From Luteirhabdus pelagi (GTDB lineage: Bacteria; Bacteroidota; Bacteroidia; Flavobacteriales; Flavobacteriaceae), in NCBI RefSeq assembly GCF_016827595.1, contig NZ_JAECMS010000002.1, positions 886,182 to 950,181 of the forward strand: a DNA stretch of 64,000 nt. The letters run 5' to 3'. This document shows positions 1-7,823 of the stretch, piece after piece. The notes below the pieces were generated by a model. The model did not search any database, was not told the origin of the DNA, and worked only from the letters and a program-made list of their open reading frames with translations. Position numbers and translations under genes: made by a program. The stretch's first letter is position 1. Every line of letters begins with the position of its first letter.

Positions 1-451
1 CGGCATCGAATATGGCAATGAATTCGCCTTTGGCACTTTTGAGCCCTTCTTTCAATGCACCGGCTTTAAAATTCACCCTATCTTTTCGTGAAATATGCTG
101 AATATCCAATCCTGTAGCCTGAAGCTTTTCAATATGAGAAGCCGTCGTCTGAAAACTCTCGTCGGTGCTATCGTCCAATACCTGAATCTCAAGTTTATCC
201 TTTGGATAGTCAAGCTGGGAAATATTGTCCAATAGACGCTCCATAACATATAGTTCGTTATAAACGGGAAGCTGAATGGTTACATGCGGGGTTTCACTTG
301 GGTTGGATAGGTCGAAGACTTGGCCATTTGAGCTTATCTGACGCTTTGATCGTAGGTAATTGAAGAGAAGGTTCAGCTGTGTCAGCGCATACAGAAAGAT
401 AAGCAGTAGCGCGATGGTATAGGTTACAATGACGAAGGTCTCAAGAATCAT
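1..451 (-). CDS. CslA/cellulose-synthase-like GT2 glycosyltransferase, N-terminal part (runs off the left edge)
   Basis: Only the first ~150 codons are present; the gene continues past base 1. The ATG at 451 overlaps the stop of the upstream glycosyltransferase by 4 bp (ATGA), so the two are probably translationally coupled. The product opens with one hydrophobic segment (about residues 5-25), then a GT2 domain start: QLPVYNE near residue 55, IQVLDDSTDES (a catalytic Asp region of GT2) near residue 90, and KAGALKEGL near residue 130. This pattern is characteristic of membrane GT2 synthases of the CslA/CslC (glucomannan or glucan synthase) type; the family is reliable, the polymer is not. A GH113-like mannanase lies 4 kb away. 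Confidence 0.8.
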   Translation of the reverse strand, partial: MILETFVIVTYTIALLLIFLYALTQLNLLFNYLRSKRQISSNGQVFDLSNPSETPHVTIQLPVYNELYVMERLLDNISQLDYPKDKLEIQVLDDSTDESFQTTASHIEKLQATGLDIQHISRKDRVNFKAGALKEGLKSAKGEFIAIFDA

Positions 452-1155
452 TTCTTCAAACTGTATTTAAAAATCCAGCCTAAAATCTTTACGCCGGCAA
501 AGATAGCACCTTTTATCGTTCCGGAAACTTTAGATTCGCCACCGCCGCGATTGCGATAATGGACTGGAACTTCCGAATAAGGGACATCCTTTTGTAACAC
601 CTTCAACTGCATTTCAACCGTCCATCCATAGGTTTTGTCCTCCATTTGTAACGATTGAAGGGTGTTATATCGTATTGCTCGAAAGGGGCCTAAGTCTGTA
701 AACTTTGAATTGAAAAACAATTTCATTAAAAACGTAGCAAGCCAATTTCCAAACCGTTGTGGGAAGGTCATTGCCCCTTTTTCACGCAAATTCGGTACTC
801 TGGCACCCACCACAAAATCTACTTTGTTTTCAACAATTGGAGCGACAATTTTTTCCATTTCCTCAGGGTGATCGCTATAGTCCGCATCTAGAAATACGAC
901 GATATCTGGTTGAGGGTTTTGTCGCGATAGGTAGTCAATACCTTTCAAACAGGCATATCCATATCCTTGTCGAGGTTCGGAAAGCACCGTAGCGCCAGCT
1001 TCCTTTGCGACCGTATATGTGGTATCGCTACTGTTATTGTTCACCACCACTATTTCTGAAATCATCGTAGGAATATCGCTGAGTACCGTACCGATGGTTT
1101 CCGCTTCGTTATGGGCTGGTATTATGACTTTAATGATGGATGCAGAAGCTTTCAT
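448..1155 (-). CDS. GT2 glycosyltransferase, dolichyl-phosphate mannose synthase (DPM1)-like
   Basis: 235 aa GT-A glycosyltransferase of the DPM1/polyprenyl-phosphate sugar synthase type: IIPAHNEAETIG at residues 10-21, VVNNNSSDTT near 38, and FLDADYSDHPEE near 88 (DxD-like metal and sugar-nucleotide site). The family moves a sugar from a nucleotide donor to a lipid phosphate or related acceptor on the cytoplasmic membrane face. There is no C-terminal GtrA-like membrane domain. It sits in a minus-strand run, overlapping the downstream CslA-like gene by 4 bp. The acceptor cannot be told from sequence. Confidence 0.85.
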   Translation of the reverse strand: MKASASIIKVIIPAHNEAETIGTVLSDIPTMISEIVVVNNNSSDTTYTVAKEAGATVLSEPRQGYGYACLKGIDYLSRQNPQPDIVVFLDADYSDHPEEMEKIVAPIVENKVDFVVGARVPNLREKGAMTFPQRFGNWLATFLMKLFFNSKFTDLGPFRAIRYNTLQSLQMEDKTYGWTVEMQLKVLQKDVPYSEVPVHYRNRGGGESKVSGTIKGAIFAGVKILGWIFKYSLKK

Positions 1156-1176
1156 TGCGGCTGCGAAGATACTGTT

Positions 1177-1232
1177 TTAAACCCACAGGATTTTCGAAAA
1201 TCCCGCAGGGTTTAAAATACCCTGCGGGATTA
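1177..1232. repeat. Palindromic intergenic repeat with nested inverted repeats
   Basis: Between the polyferredoxin and the DPM1-like gene. AAACCC-ACAGGATTTT is followed by its near complement AAAATCCCGCAGGGTTT, which in turn pairs with the next AAATACCCTGCGGGATT, so three arms compete for pairing. It resembles the ACCTCACAGGTTT palindromes at 3159, 5624 and 6769 in size and arrangement and may be a diverged member of the same family. Confidence 0.6.
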
Positions 1233-1241
1233 AATAGAAAA

Positions 1242-3143
1242 TTATCTTTTATTCACATAGGACATCAAGTCGACATCGTTTCCAAGCAAAACGTCGTTAC
1301 CTTCAATGCGGCCTTCTCGCGGTCCGTTTTCAAGCTTTAGCACCCCTCTTGGACACACCGCCGAGCAAATGCCGCAGCCTACACAGGAGCTACGTACGAT
1401 GTTTTCACCTTTTTGGGCATAGGCCTTTACATCGATTCCCATTTCACAATAGGTAGAACAATTTCCACAACTGATACACTGACCGCCGTTGGTCGTAATA
1501 CGGAAGCGTGAAAAAAGCCGCTGCTGAAAACCAAGGATAGCGGCCATCGGGCAACCGAAGCGACACCAAACGCGACTCCCGAAGATAGGGTAGAAGCCAA
1601 CGCCAATGACCCCACTAAACATAGCACCGATTAAAAAGCCGTACCACTGACGAAGCTTGTAGGCTTCAAAAAAGAATAGTTTTCCTGGTGAACTGAAATA
1701 GGTAAACAACAAAATCCCAATAACTATCACGAAATAACCGATTGCTCCATATTTGGCATCTTTCGCCAGTTGCTCTCTTCGGAAAAGCATCACCCAGCCA
1801 AAGACCAAGGTGAGGAGGATGATAACGCCCCAAACGAATTGCTCTTTTGTAACCCATGTGTCGTCGTAGAAAACCGTTTCGGTTCCATTTTCGATTGTAA
1901 TTCGATCGGTTGCAGGTGAATCGATCAGAAACGTTGCACTTTGTCCATTCTTTGCTCGTTCAATCGCAACTTCATTTTCCAAGGCTGAAATGGTCTCGAA
2001 AGGAATGGTAATGCCTTCTCTGTTTTCGAGTGTTGGTGGTGGGGTTGAAGCATCTTCGTTCAAATAAAAAACTTGGGTCGCACCCGCTTTTTGTGCAGCG
2101 ATGATTTTATCGTGCAGCGGTTTTCCTTCTAATTCTGAAAATACAACCGATTTATTTTCCAATTGGCTCCATTCTGAAATATTGGTCGATTCGTTATTCC
2201 GAAGATAATCGAACACTACGGCCGTAGTCATAACCACTACAAATACCACCACGCTATGCACAACCCAGCGTTCCACCTTCCAGGCCGACATACGTTTGTC
2301 GGATAAGTGTCGAAATGGATCGCCGGCTGTTTCCGCCAATCCTCCACAGCCACATACCCAGGAGCAATACCAGCGTTTTCCGTAGAAGTAGGTAAGGAGC
2401 GGCGTAATGACCAAAATGGAAAGCACTCCGAAGATAAGCATGATCAGACCAATGTCGCCAGCACTTAAAAACTCATTGATTTTATAACCTGCGAAAAGTT
2501 CGTAATTCAGCGGCCAAACGTTTTTTAAATCGTAGTACGGAAGGTTCAATCGAACCAAAAATTCAGGGATGAGAAACGCAAATGCCAATTGAAAGAACAT
2601 TACCGAAATGGTACGGATGATTTCATATTTATTGTGACGGTATTTCCAAATGAACTTGAGTCCAAAGGCTAAAATAGCCAAGGTATAAAGCGTGCCATAG
2701 ACAAACCACTGACTGGCCGGGCCACCATTAATCAAATAACTCAGCGGATCAAACAATGAAATAATGCCCCGATTATCGCCATCCTGTACCAATCCCAAAT
2801 ACTGTGGAAACCAATACAGCGCTACATAAAAGAGGGTTAGTAAGATACCCAACACCCAGGCCCAAAATCCGCGTGACGAAAGCGATTTGAAATATACCCC
2901 ATCATTTTTGATGCCTTCATGCTTAGGGAGATAGGCGGCCGCACTAAACCAAATAGTCCCCACGGCAATGCTTCCCAGTGAAAGCCATAACCAAAGCGTT
3001 TTGTTCGGTAATTCAACATTGAATAGCGAGACCAATAAAATAGCTAATCCAATCAATCCGATAGCCGTCGCTACCTTTTGCTGGGTATTGATGGTCTTTG
3101 GCGGTTCGCCGGTAAGCGACATGTTTCTTTGGACAGTGCTCAT
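1242..3143 (-). CDS. NosR/NapH-like membrane polyferredoxin (4Fe-4S)
   Basis: 633 aa polytopic membrane protein with about ten hydrophobic segments. It carries the two Cys-rich loops of the NosR/NapH family (WYCSWVCGC near residue 258 and WCRFGCP near 524) and two classic 4Fe-4S motifs near the C-terminus (CISCGNCSTYC near 554 and CVGCGICSAVCPRG near 588). A soluble loop of ~120 residues (about 310-430) separates the membrane halves; no N-terminal FMN-binding domain as in full NosR is visible. The expected role is electron transfer across or along the inner membrane. It lies 47 bp downstream of an FAD oxidoreductase in the same direction, a plausible redox partner. No nos or nap genes are visible nearby. 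Confidence 0.85.
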   Translation of the reverse strand: MSTVQRNMSLTGEPPKTINTQQKVATAIGLIGLAILLVSLFNVELPNKTLWLWLSLGSIAVGTIWFSAAAYLPKHEGIKNDGVYFKSLSSRGFWAWVLGILLTLFYVALYWFPQYLGLVQDGDNRGIISLFDPLSYLINGGPASQWFVYGTLYTLAILAFGLKFIWKYRHNKYEIIRTISVMFFQLAFAFLIPEFLVRLNLPYYDLKNVWPLNYELFAGYKINEFLSAGDIGLIMLIFGVLSILVITPLLTYFYGKRWYCSWVCGCGGLAETAGDPFRHLSDKRMSAWKVERWVVHSVVVFVVVMTTAVVFDYLRNNESTNISEWSQLENKSVVFSELEGKPLHDKIIAAQKAGATQVFYLNEDASTPPPTLENREGITIPFETISALENEVAIERAKNGQSATFLIDSPATDRITIENGTETVFYDDTWVTKEQFVWGVIILLTLVFGWVMLFRREQLAKDAKYGAIGYFVIVIGILLFTYFSSPGKLFFFEAYKLRQWYGFLIGAMFSGVIGVGFYPIFGSRVWCRFGCPMAAILGFQQRLFSRFRITTNGGQCISCGNCSTYCEMGIDVKAYAQKGENIVRSSCVGCGICSAVCPRGVLKLENGPREGRIEGNDVLLGNDVDLMSYVNKR

Positions 3144-3158
3144 ATATTTTATATTTCG

Positions 3159-3187
3159 ACCTCACAGATTTCAAAAACCTGTGAGGT
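3159..3187. repeat. ACCTCACAG palindrome (copy 1)
   Basis: Inverted repeat with ~12 bp arms: ACCTCACAGATTT, a short A-rich centre, then AAACCTGTGAGGT. It fills the gap between the FAD oxidoreductase and the polyferredoxin. The same palindrome recurs at 5624 and 6769. Being U-poor after the stem it is not a canonical terminator. Confidence 0.85.
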
Positions 3188-3190
3188 TGT

Positions 3191-4507
3191 TTATATAATT
3201 ACATTTTTTTCATTTTTATAAAACTCCTTCTGAATCTCCTTTTCAAAACGGCGGTAAAACTCAGGATCGAAGTTGGCGTGTTTCAAATGCTTTACAACAT
3301 AATCGACATCGCGTTCTTCTCGCAGCCACATATCAAAAGTTTTATGCTTCATTCGTATTCCGAAGGTATTGATGCCCAAAAACTTCCTTGATTCAGTATG
3401 ATAGGCGATGGTCACAAATTGTTTTTCATCTGCGCTCTTCCAATGAAACTGATTTTCAAAGTCCTTTCTACGCCTTGCAGGCTGCACCCAACCGTAGGTT
3501 TGATATTCGATGTCGAAAAATTTGGCAGAGTTGAACCACGGGCCAGGATTGTATTCCCACGGAGTGCCACAAATAGTCTGGGCGACAGTTTCTCCCATCA
3601 TTCTACCCGTATACCACACCGCTTCGACAGGAGGTCGATTGCCAATCGGTTCACGCTGTTGCGCACAATCGCCAATAGCATATACGTTTTGAATATTTGT
3701 TTCTAATTTGCGATTTACCAACACCCCTTTGTCGGTTTCAATCTTGCTGTTTTGTAAGAAAGAAATAGCGGGTTTCACACCGGTAGCAATGCAAACCAAG
3801 TTGCATTCCAGGGTTTCGCCAGTAGTAATTTTCACCCCACGAACCCGTCCGTTTTCATCTCCTAAAATTTCATCGAGTTCGGTATTATGACGAAGATCCA
3901 CATGATGTGATTCGATGTGTTGCGAGAGCAATTCGGCTTCAAACTTTGGAAGGGCACTCGTCCAAAAAGCGTTTTCACGGACTAAAAAAGTAACATCGAT
4001 ATCACGGGTTCGGAGCATTTCTGCCAATTCAACCCCAATTAGGCCGCCACCTATTATTACAGCTTTCGGACATTCTTGCTTATTCGGAGCATTCTTTTCA
4101 AGCGCTTCCAAGTCTTGCTTTGTGACTAGCCCTTGCACGCCTTCAAGTTCTAACCCTTTCCATCCGAAGGTCGCTGTGGTACTGCCACTGGCAATTATTA
4201 AGGTATCGTAGGAAAGTGTATCCCCTTCAGCAAAATGAAGCGTCTTTGCGGCGGTGTCCACGTTTTCAACATAGCCATTTTTAAGGTTGAAGTCGTTTTT
4301 CTCCCAAAAGTATTTCTCATACGGTTCGATATCCCACCAACGCATATGGCCCATATACACATACATTAGCGCTGTTCTTGAAAAGAAATAATCTGCCTCA
4401 GCAGAAATTAGCGTAATTTTTTTCTGGGATGAATCGGCTTGCTTTCGGATATGCCGAGCAGCGGTAACACCTGAAATACCATTTCCGATAATAACGATAT
4501 GCTCCAT
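3191..4507 (-). CDS. NAD(P)/FAD-dependent oxidoreductase (pyridine nucleotide-disulfide type)
   Basis: 438 aa flavoprotein with two Rossmann motifs: GNGISG at residues 8-13 for FAD and GGGLIG near 150 for NAD(P)H, plus the second FAD motif YAIGDCAQ near 277. There is no CxxxxC redox disulfide, so it is not a thioredoxin or glutathione reductase; it fits rubredoxin/ferredoxin reductase or NADH oxidase-like members. It is the first gene of the minus-strand run and lies directly upstream of the polyferredoxin, suggesting NAD(P)H electrons are passed to or from the membrane Fe-S protein. That coupling is inferred from order only. Confidence 0.88.
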   Translation of the reverse strand: MEHIVIIGNGISGVTAARHIRKQADSSQKKITLISAEADYFFSRTALMYVYMGHMRWWDIEPYEKYFWEKNDFNLKNGYVENVDTAAKTLHFAEGDTLSYDTLIIASGSTTATFGWKGLELEGVQGLVTKQDLEALEKNAPNKQECPKAVIIGGGLIGVELAEMLRTRDIDVTFLVRENAFWTSALPKFEAELLSQHIESHHVDLRHNTELDEILGDENGRVRGVKITTGETLECNLVCIATGVKPAISFLQNSKIETDKGVLVNRKLETNIQNVYAIGDCAQQREPIGNRPPVEAVWYTGRMMGETVAQTICGTPWEYNPGPWFNSAKFFDIEYQTYGWVQPARRRKDFENQFHWKSADEKQFVTIAYHTESRKFLGINTFGIRMKHKTFDMWLREERDVDYVVKHLKHANFDPEFYRRFEKEIQKEFYKNEKNVII

Positions 4508-4632
4508 GGTTAGTTGAAAAGTTGGAGGGTTGGTCGTAGGGAAAGATACGGAATTACAGATAGAAATTATTCACAGTAAAAAGTTAAACACAGCTTATAA
4601 TATTTATTTTTTCACGTATTTTCAGGGTTGAA

Positions 4633-5625
4633 ATGAAACGACTCCTATTCGCTTTACTATTCGTACACCTTTGTTTCGGTCAATCGGGAAAGATTAACGG
4701 CGTCAGTTTCGTCGCCCATCGTGACACGATTTCGGAAGTACATATTCAACCCATATTGAAGGTGAATGCCAATTATGCCGCCATCATGCCGTTCGGATTT
4801 ATACGAGAGGAGGTCGACAGCAGCTTGATTCACTACAACACCCACCGACAATGGTATGGCGAAACCATTGAAGGTGCAGCGCAGTATATTCGAAAATTGA
4901 AGGAACAGGGTGTTTCCATAATGTTGAAACCCCAAATTTGGATTGGGCACGGAACCTTCACCGGGCATTATAAGATGAACTCAGAAGAAGGCTGGCAGGC
5001 TTTTGAAACCTCCTATCGTGATTTTATTCTGGATTTTGCAAAACTTGCTGAAAGGGAAAAGGTTGAAATTTTCTGTATCGGAACCGAATTGGAAGCCTTT
5101 GTGATGGCGCGACCTGAATTTTGGTCGATGATAATTTCTGAAATTAAATCAATTTATAAAGGAAAACTGACCTATGCCGCCAATTGGGATGAATACGCTG
5201 AAGTTCCTTTTTGGAAGGAATTGGACTATATTGGAATCGATGCGTATTTCCCGATTTCGGAAGCTATGACCCCTTCGGTTGCAGTAGCTAAAAAAGGATG
5301 GCAGCCTTGGAAACGGGAGCTACGAATGTTCTCTGAAGCGAAAGGAAAACGAATTCTTTTTACCGAATACGGCTATCGCAGTATGGATCATGCTGGAAAG
5401 CAACCCTGGCATAGTGGTCGGGAGGAGGAAAGTTTGAATATCACGGCTCAAGGAAATTTACTTACCGCTTTGTATGAAGAACTCTGGAACGAGCCGTGGA
5501 TGGCAGGTGGTTTTTTATGGAAGTGGTTTGTCGATCACGATAGCGTGGGCGGACCGTTAAACAACCAATTTACGGTTCAGAACAAACCGACAGAATTGGT
5601 GGTGCAATATTATTATGCGAATTAG
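4633..5625 (+). CDS. Glycoside hydrolase family 113-like protein (beta-mannanase type)
   Basis: 330 aa secreted TIM-barrel enzyme with a signal peptide at residues 1-16 (cut after CFGQS). GH113-like features are GTELEAF near residue 149 (candidate acid/base Glu), YIGIDAYFP near 196 and FTEYGYRS near 242 (candidate nucleophile Glu), with Trp residues lining the barrel. GH113 members cut beta-1,4-mannans. It is alone on the plus strand, divergent from the FAD oxidoreductase; no SusCD lies directly beside it. A CslA-like synthase at the left edge may make a related polymer (inference). The stop codon overlaps a palindromic repeat. Confidence 0.85.
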   Translation: MKRLLFALLFVHLCFGQSGKINGVSFVAHRDTISEVHIQPILKVNANYAAIMPFGFIREEVDSSLIHYNTHRQWYGETIEGAAQYIRKLKEQGVSIMLKPQIWIGHGTFTGHYKMNSEEGWQAFETSYRDFILDFAKLAEREKVEIFCIGTELEAFVMARPEFWSMIISEIKSIYKGKLTYAANWDEYAEVPFWKELDYIGIDAYFPISEAMTPSVAVAKKGWQPWKRELRMFSEAKGKRILFTEYGYRSMDHAGKQPWHSGREEESLNITAQGNLLTALYEELWNEPWMAGGFLWKWFVDHDSVGGPLNNQFTVQNKPTELVVQYYYAN

Positions 5626-5656
5626 ACCTCACAGGTTTCAAAAACCTGTGAGGTCT
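5624..5656. repeat. AGACCTCACAGGTTT palindrome (copy 2)
   Basis: Near-perfect 33 bp inverted repeat, overlapping the last two bases of the GH113 stop codon and ending just before the convergent hemerythrin gene. Arms are ~15 bp. It could form a stem at both mRNA 3' ends. Related to copies at 3159 and 6769. Confidence 0.88.
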
Positions 5657-5662
5657 AAATAA

Positions 5663-6097
5663 TTATCTATTCTTCTTCATCTCTTCCAAATAGTCCTTGG
5701 CGATGCTTATTTTTTGTTCTTCGGTAAAGATTTTTCCAGCTAACTGGAAAAAACTGTGTTCTTCATCTTCTAGGTGGTGCTCTACCTTATCGCATAATTG
5801 CTTCGCATAAGTCAGCCATGCGGGTGAATCCATATCGGTATCATCAATTTTTTCGATTAATTCATCCATTTCATGATGCTCGGCTATACCATGACGTGCC
5901 TGGTCCTGCATTTTATCGGTGTGGATTAACGGAGCGTAAAACGTGCGTTCTTCCGCGTCGGCGTGCACTTGTAATTCGTGCTTCAATTTTTCCCACATTT
6001 CCTTGCGGCCTTTGCTTTCACCAGAAGTGGAAGTAACAAGTCTGCATAATTCGCGTTGCTTGTCGTGGTCTTTTCGGATGGCTTCAAATATGTTCAT
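5663..6097 (-). CDS. Hemerythrin HHE-domain protein
   Basis: 144 aa all-helical protein with the residue pattern of the hemerythrin HHE domain: H11, H45 with E49/E50, H74/H75, and H107/H108 with E111-E113. Such domains bind a non-haem di-iron centre and serve as O2, NO or iron sensors or stores. It is the last gene of the minus-strand run that contains the arsenosugar genes, separated from the TIGR04283 glycosyltransferase by 101 bp. An inverted repeat sits directly upstream of its ATG. Confidence 0.9.
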   Translation of the reverse strand: MNIFEAIRKDHDKQRELCRLVTSTSGESKGRKEMWEKLKHELQVHADAEERTFYAPLIHTDKMQDQARHGIAEHHEMDELIEKIDDTDMDSPAWLTYAKQLCDKVEHHLEDEEHSFFQLAGKIFTEEQKISIAKDYLEEMKKNR

Positions 6098-6147
6098 AGT
6101 CTTTTTGTTTGATTAATCATCCCAAATTAGGGAGGAACAAAAAGACT
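6098..6147 (-). promoter_or_regulatory. Inverted repeat directly upstream of the hemerythrin start
   Basis: AGTCTTTTTG at 6098-6107 is a perfect 10 bp inverted copy of CAAAAAGACT at 6138-6147, with ~30 bases between. In the minus-strand mRNA the 3' arm touches the start codon, so pairing would bury the ribosome-entry site. The arrangement is visible; a regulatory role is inference. Confidence 0.45.
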
Positions 6148-6198
6148 TACTGTTTACAAAATCCTAAAATTTTGTAGTTTAAAAACATTCTATATTGC

Positions 6199-6957
6199 TT
6201 ACGCTTCCTGTGGTTGCGCTGTGTGAAGTTCGGATAGCTTTTCCTTGCACTTTAGTCGGATATGTTTTGAATAATAGGCGTAGAGCTCATCGGCATCGGC
6301 ACCCAACCATTTTTTCACATAAATCGTCCAGAAATGATATTGTACATACCAAACTCCGAGGGTTCGATACAGTCGTGCAGAGGAGGTCAACTTTTTATTG
6401 ATAACGGTGAAGGTGTCACGCTCATACAATTCATTCAACAGAATGTTATCTTCGTATATGATATAACTTTCATCATACCCGCCAATCTCGTTGAAGAGTT
6501 CTTTTGTTATAAACTGACTCTGATCGCCGCCGCGACAAGCACGCCAGTTAAATTTCGTTAACCAACTTGCCAATCGCAACCACCAATGGTTACTATCGAA
6601 CTGCATTCTAAAACAACCGGCTGGATTTTCTTTTTTCACTTCATCCAAAATCAACTGATCAAAATTTCTAGGAGGAAAAGAATCGGCATGTAGAAAATAC
6701 AAGACATCACCGGTAGCATTTCTTGCGCCAGCATTCATCTGTTTGGCGCGACCTTTAGCCGATTTTACAAACCTCACAGGTTTTTGAAACCTGTGAGGTT
6801 TAAAACTCTTCACCTGTTCTTCGGTGTTATCATCACTTCCGCCATCCACTACTATTATTTCGGAAATGTTTTGAGGATTTGAATGGGAAGTAAGGTGTTT
6901 TAATAATGCTGATATGGTTTCAGCTTCATTAAGAACAGGAATGATAATGCTTAGCAT
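6199..6957 (-). CDS. TIGR04283-type arsenosugar cluster glycosyltransferase
   Basis: 252 aa GT2-like transferase. IIIPVLNEAETI at residues 4-15, IIVVDGGSDDNT near 34-45, KGRAKQMNAGA near 68-78 and FLHADSFPP near 89-97 are the signature of the TIGR04283 family, found with ArsS and TIGR04282 proteins. In arsenosugar formation it could join the arsenical ribose to an aglycone (inference). Residues ~52-63 are encoded by a 33 bp palindromic repeat (6769-6801) that keeps the frame and sits between the DGGS strand and the KGRAKQMN helix, a spot where family members normally have a short variable loop. Confidence 0.9.
   Translation of the reverse strand: MLSIIIPVLNEAETISALLKHLTSHSNPQNISEIIVVDGGSDDNTEEQVKSFKPHRFQKPVRFVKSAKGRAKQMNAGARNATGDVLYFLHADSFPPRNFDQLILDEVKKENPAGCFRMQFDSNHWWLRLASWLTKFNWRACRGGDQSQFITKELFNEIGGYDESYIIYEDNILLNELYERDTFTVINKKLTSSARLYRTLGVWYVQYHFWTIYVKKWLGADADELYAYYSKHIRLKCKEKLSELHTAQPQEA
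6769..6801. repeat. AAACCTCACAGGTTT palindrome inside a coding sequence (copy 3)
   Basis: Near-perfect 33 bp inverted repeat, the same element as at 5624 and 3159, but inside the TIGR04283 glycosyltransferase gene. It is a multiple of three long and encodes roughly KPHRFQKPVRF in the host frame without a stop. Confidence 0.88.
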
Positions 6958-7004
6958 AGGGTAAACTTACGGGAATCCTTCAGATTAATTGTTATGGTAG
7001 CCGA

Positions 7005-7805
7005 TTATTGTTCGTTTAAATTCCAATCGTACTCCTTGTATTGAAGCTCAGCTTGAGGATTGATCTTCGTATTGCTATACTGATTAATAAACCCGATAAC
7101 ATTGGTTTCACCATCAACCTTATAATCCTTTTTATACCAATCGAAGATACGGCTCAACTTAGGAGAGTTGGCAGTAATGTCATTTTTATCACTGTTGATG
7201 AATTCTTTGGTTACCCTGTCTAATTGCTCGTTAATTTTTGAAGCCGTATAAGCTTCATTCAGCAATTTCGGACAGGAAATGGAAGCGCAATTTATAGCGA
7301 AGTGAATACGGGGTTCGTCCATTTTCCGAAGAATACCATTTTCAACACCACCGAGGGAAAGCTCACGTCCACCTACAGGAATAAAACCTTTGGTAAAGAC
7401 TCCATCGATATCCTGAATGCTTTTTACAGGATAGTTCTGAAGAATCACATCCACCGTATAGGCATTGTACAAATTGATATAATAGGCCAACAATTCCTGT
7501 ACGCTCCAGTCATCCGTTGGCTTTTGGCTCGACAACATTTGGAGGTATTGGTTCAATTGCTCACGATCGTTCATAAAGCCTTTGTAATCGACCATTCCTT
7601 CACTGTCTACATGCTTTTTCAAAAGTTTATCCCAAGTAGCATGATCAACATTCATCGCGCTGTTTGCAGTTGTGGAGGTCAATTCACCTTCAACTTTTTT
7701 GGTAGGCTGTCCTTGACTGCTAAAGCCAGCAGCTGAAAGAAGGTTACACGCCTGAAGATTCAAGCTAATAATTAATATGGAAAGTAGCTGTAATACGTAT
7801 TTCAT
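7005..7805 (-). CDS. DUF547 lipoprotein
   Basis: 266 aa with a lipoprotein signal ending at Cys20 (LNLQAC), so probably anchored in the outer or inner membrane facing the periplasm. The DUF547 domain spans about residues 95-225, with LLAYYINLYNAYTVD, FINCASISCP-like AINCASISCPKL and FIPVGGRELSLGG stretches typical of the family. DUF547 members are predicted thiol-protease-like or unknown; function here is unknown. It lies between the desaturase-like gene (18 bp) and the TIGR04283 glycosyltransferase (47 bp), matching its recurrent presence near arsenosugar genes. Confidence 0.85.
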   Translation of the reverse strand: MKYVLQLLSILIISLNLQACNLLSAAGFSSQGQPTKKVEGELTSTTANSAMNVDHATWDKLLKKHVDSEGMVDYKGFMNDREQLNQYLQMLSSQKPTDDWSVQELLAYYINLYNAYTVDVILQNYPVKSIQDIDGVFTKGFIPVGGRELSLGGVENGILRKMDEPRIHFAINCASISCPKLLNEAYTASKINEQLDRVTKEFINSDKNDITANSPKLSRIFDWYKKDYKVDGETNVIGFINQYSNTKINPQAELQYKEYDWNLNEQ

Positions 7806-7823
7806 GATGTATGAATTATAAGT

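Noticed and set aside
1140..1340. Plus-strand frame over the palindrome and the end of the polyferredoxin gene
   Set aside because: It lies across the antisense of a well-supported gene and an inverted repeat, with no family signal.
3159..3187. Intrinsic terminator for the FAD oxidoreductase
   Set aside because: The stem is not followed by a clear U-tract and the same palindrome occurs inside a coding sequence, so it is a dispersed repeat.
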